From contig JAHRAQ010000012.1 in NCBI GenBank assembly GCA_020027205.1, forward strand, positions 16,426 through 80,425: DNA of 64,000 nucleotides, read 5' to 3'. The stretch's first letter is position 1. Each line of letters opens with the position of its first letter. The notes beneath the pieces were generated by a model. That model saw only the letters and a program-made list of their open reading frames with translations. It made no database searches and was not told the origin of the DNA. The position numbers were made by a program, and so were the translations under genes. This stretch comes from Nitrospirales bacterium (GTDB lineage: Bacteria > Nitrospirota > Nitrospiria > Nitrospirales > UBA8639). This document shows, one piece after another, positions 62,934 to 64,000 of this stretch.

Positions 62934-63227
62934 TCAGGCCACCTTGTTGCCTTCGTGCATGGCGGAGGAGGCCGATTCCCCCGCGCCTTTGATGGTGTCT
63001 TCCGCGTCTTTGACGGACGAGGTGAAGTCCTGTTCCGCCATTTTCACTTCCTGCTGAATCATGTTGATTTCCGGCTCAACGGACTGGCGCAGGTCGTCTG
63101 CGGTTTCCTTGAATCCCCGCACGGCTTTGCCCATCTGTTTGCCAATTTCCGGCAATTCCTTCGGGCCGAACAACAGAAAGGCCAGCACCAGAATGATGAG
63201 GATTTCCATGGCGCCGAGGCCGAACAT
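62934..63227 (-). CDS. tatA: Sec-independent translocase protein TatA/TatE (copy 1)
   Basis: Pore-forming or membrane-thinning unit of the Tat exporter of folded proteins. 97 residues from ATG 63227: short N-terminus, hydrophobic helix MEILIILVLAFLLFGPKELP with the conserved FGPKELP hinge, amphipathic helix EIGKQMGKAVRGFKE, and a hydrophilic tail with helical EINMIQQEVKMAEQDF. A second TatA-like gene lies just upstream; tatC is not in the window. Confidence 0.92.
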   Translation of the reverse strand: MFGLGAMEILIILVLAFLLFGPKELPEIGKQMGKAVRGFKETADDLRQSVEPEINMIQQEVKMAEQDFTSSVKDAEDTIKGAGESASSAMHEGNKVA

Positions 63228-63283
63228 GATCGTGCGTCGCCCCCCCCTTGCGTGACCGCCGGAGCGGCCGGACATGATGCGGA

Positions 63284-63631
63284 TTACGGCTGCTGCCCGT
63301 GGCGCGGCGGCAACGGCTCGCCGGCCTGCGACGCGACGTTGGGCGCAGCGGGCTGCGCGACGGGTTGCGCCACGGGCGGCTCGGCCAACTGACCCGGCGG
63401 TGGCTGCGCTCCCGGCGCCGGCTGACCCGCGACAGGCGCCGCGCCGGTCTCCAGGCCCGCCTCGTCCTGCGGCGTCACGTCCATGGCCTCCGGCTCATGA
63501 ATGGATTTCTTGAATCCCTTGATGGCCTTGCCCAGCCCTTCGCCAAGTTGGGGAATCTTCCCCGCCCCGAAAATAATGAGCACAATGAACAGGATGAGCA
63601 ATAATTCCATCCACCCAAAGGAGCCGATCAT
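63284..63631 (-). CDS. tatA: Sec-independent translocase protein TatA-like (copy 2)
   Basis: 115 residues from ATG 63631: [42 protein letters not shown], a textbook TatA helix-hinge-amphipathic unit ([20 protein letters not shown]). The remaining 70 residues are a disordered Pro/Gln/Ala tail ([12 protein letters not shown]). It differs from copy 1 in hinge and tail, suggesting a paralogue (TatA versus TatB/TatE role) and not a recent duplicate. Fifty-six bases separate the two, so one transcript is likely. Confidence 0.92.
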   Translation of the reverse strand: MIGSFGWMELLLILFIVLIIFGAGKIPQLGEGLGKAIKGFKKSIHEPEAMDVTPQDEAGLETGAAPVAGQPAPGAQPPPGQLAEPPVAQPVAQPAAPNVASQAGEPLPPRHGQQP

Positions 63632-63775
63632 GCGTAATCCCTCTTCTGAAAATGGCGTGCCGAGCCAAATGCCGAGTTTCCCGCTCCCTATCAAATCCCC
63701 GGTCGACCTGTCAAGGATGCCGGACGCTGTCTAATCCCTGCCGGCTCCTCGCTGTCTTGCCGGCTGCCCGCTGCC

Positions 63776-63866
63776 CCCTCCGTCATTCCCGACCCACGAA
63801 TGAAAACGTCGGGAATGCCAGCCCCCCGTCTGTCATTCCCGACATCTTTAGTCGGGAATCCATCTT
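63776..63866. repeat. REP-like units near the end of the window
   Basis: A nested-type unit (ATTCCCGACCCACGAATGAAAACGTCGGGAATGCC) and a short-loop unit ending TCGGGAATCCATC. Confidence 0.85.
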
Positions 63867-63886
63867 TCTTTTTGGGAATTATTTAC

Positions 63887-63915
63887 TTGACTTCGCAGAC
63901 CGCCCTTGCTAGAAT
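63887..63915 (+). promoter_or_regulatory. Putative promoter of the last gene
   Basis: TTGACT (63887-63892), 17-base spacer, TAGAAT (63910-63915), 30 bases before ATG 63945. The -35 element lies within a module (63868-63897) that also occurs at 47667-47698. Confidence 0.65.
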
Positions 63916-63944
63916 GCCGATTATTGATTGAGAAAGGAGACGGC

Positions 63945-64000
63945 ATGACGCAAGGCAACCGGAAACACGCGACATCAAAATCCACCATCAACGCCTATCA
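63945..64000 (+). CDS. Start of an unidentified protein (3' end outside window)
   Basis: ATG 63945 preceded by an AAGGAGA site with good spacing and by a promoter. The 18 visible codons begin MTQGNRKHATSKSTIN, too short to name a family. The reading frame is open to the window edge. Confidence 0.55.
   Translation, partial: MTQGNRKHATSKSTINAY

Noticed and set aside
379..63866. CRISPR array
   Set aside because: The repeats are palindromic, unevenly spaced, found in both orientations and lack unique spacers; no cas gene is present.

Overview
This is a GC-rich bacterial chromosome segment, about two thirds G+C by eye. The gene blocks are gap-pgk-tpiA-secG, rplU-rpmA-obgE-proB-nadD-rsfS, and rho-rpmE-prfA-prmC followed by murA-hisGDBH..AF-hisIE. 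With a B12-dependent ribonucleotide reductase, an alginate-export-type porin and paired TatA proteins, these recall Nitrospirota (Nitrospira-like) or a nearby deep phylum. That placement is inferred from remembered gene order and is not proven. Nothing suggests a phage or plasmid. It looks like ordinary chromosome interrupted by many short intergenic repeats and a few foreign inserts.

Layout. 1-4.9 kb: trpS tail, then gapA, pgk, tpiA and secG (lower glycolysis and Sec export). 5.4-6.3 kb: ilvE on the minus strand. 6.7-11.8 kb: ribosomal proteins L21 and L27, the Obg GTPase, proline (proB), NAD (nadD), ribosome silencing (rsfS) and biotin (bioB) genes. 12.1-13.5 kb: a lower-GC island with an NHL-like protein gene broken at a C10 tract, followed by a diverged copy of the bioB 3' end. 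13.8-19.3 kb: a large FtsX-type ABC permease and its likely ATPase, separated by a class 1A PyrD and a divergent membrane-protein/LuxR-type pair. 20-24.4 kb: comF, an orphan mraZ, a RusA-like nuclease, a HEAT-repeat lipoprotein and tRNA-Arg. 24.5-29.8 kb: miaB and mtaB, a small secreted protein, a TrkH-type K+ transporter and a small membrane protein. 30.3-38.9 kb: nrdJ, a SUMF1-fold lectin-like protein, tRNA-Glu, RNase P RNA, a zinc-ribbon coiled-coil protein, tRNA(CAT) and dnaG. 39-51.9 kb: on the minus strand, rho, rpmE, prfA, prmC, murA and a his operon that has gained a lipoprotein gene and a low-GC PD-(D/E)XK nuclease gene. 52.5-64 kb: EVE protein, PGPGW-type protein, CstA, YajQ, a giant lipoprotein with a degenerate caspase fold, a HicB/HicA-type toxin-antitoxin pair, a porin, two TatA-like proteins and the start of another gene.

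Almost every gap between transcription units carries copies of a palindromic repeat family with arms ATTCCCGA/TCGGGAAT. It occurs as single hairpins, as inverted pairs and with several alternative loops. A second ~108-bp palindromic element occurs twice in opposite orientations, 51 kb apart. These elements, the interrupted his operon, the bioB-tail duplication with its poly-C gene, and the pseudo-caspase lipoprotein are the most unusual parts of the window. I found no CRISPR array, prophage, transposase or rRNA.
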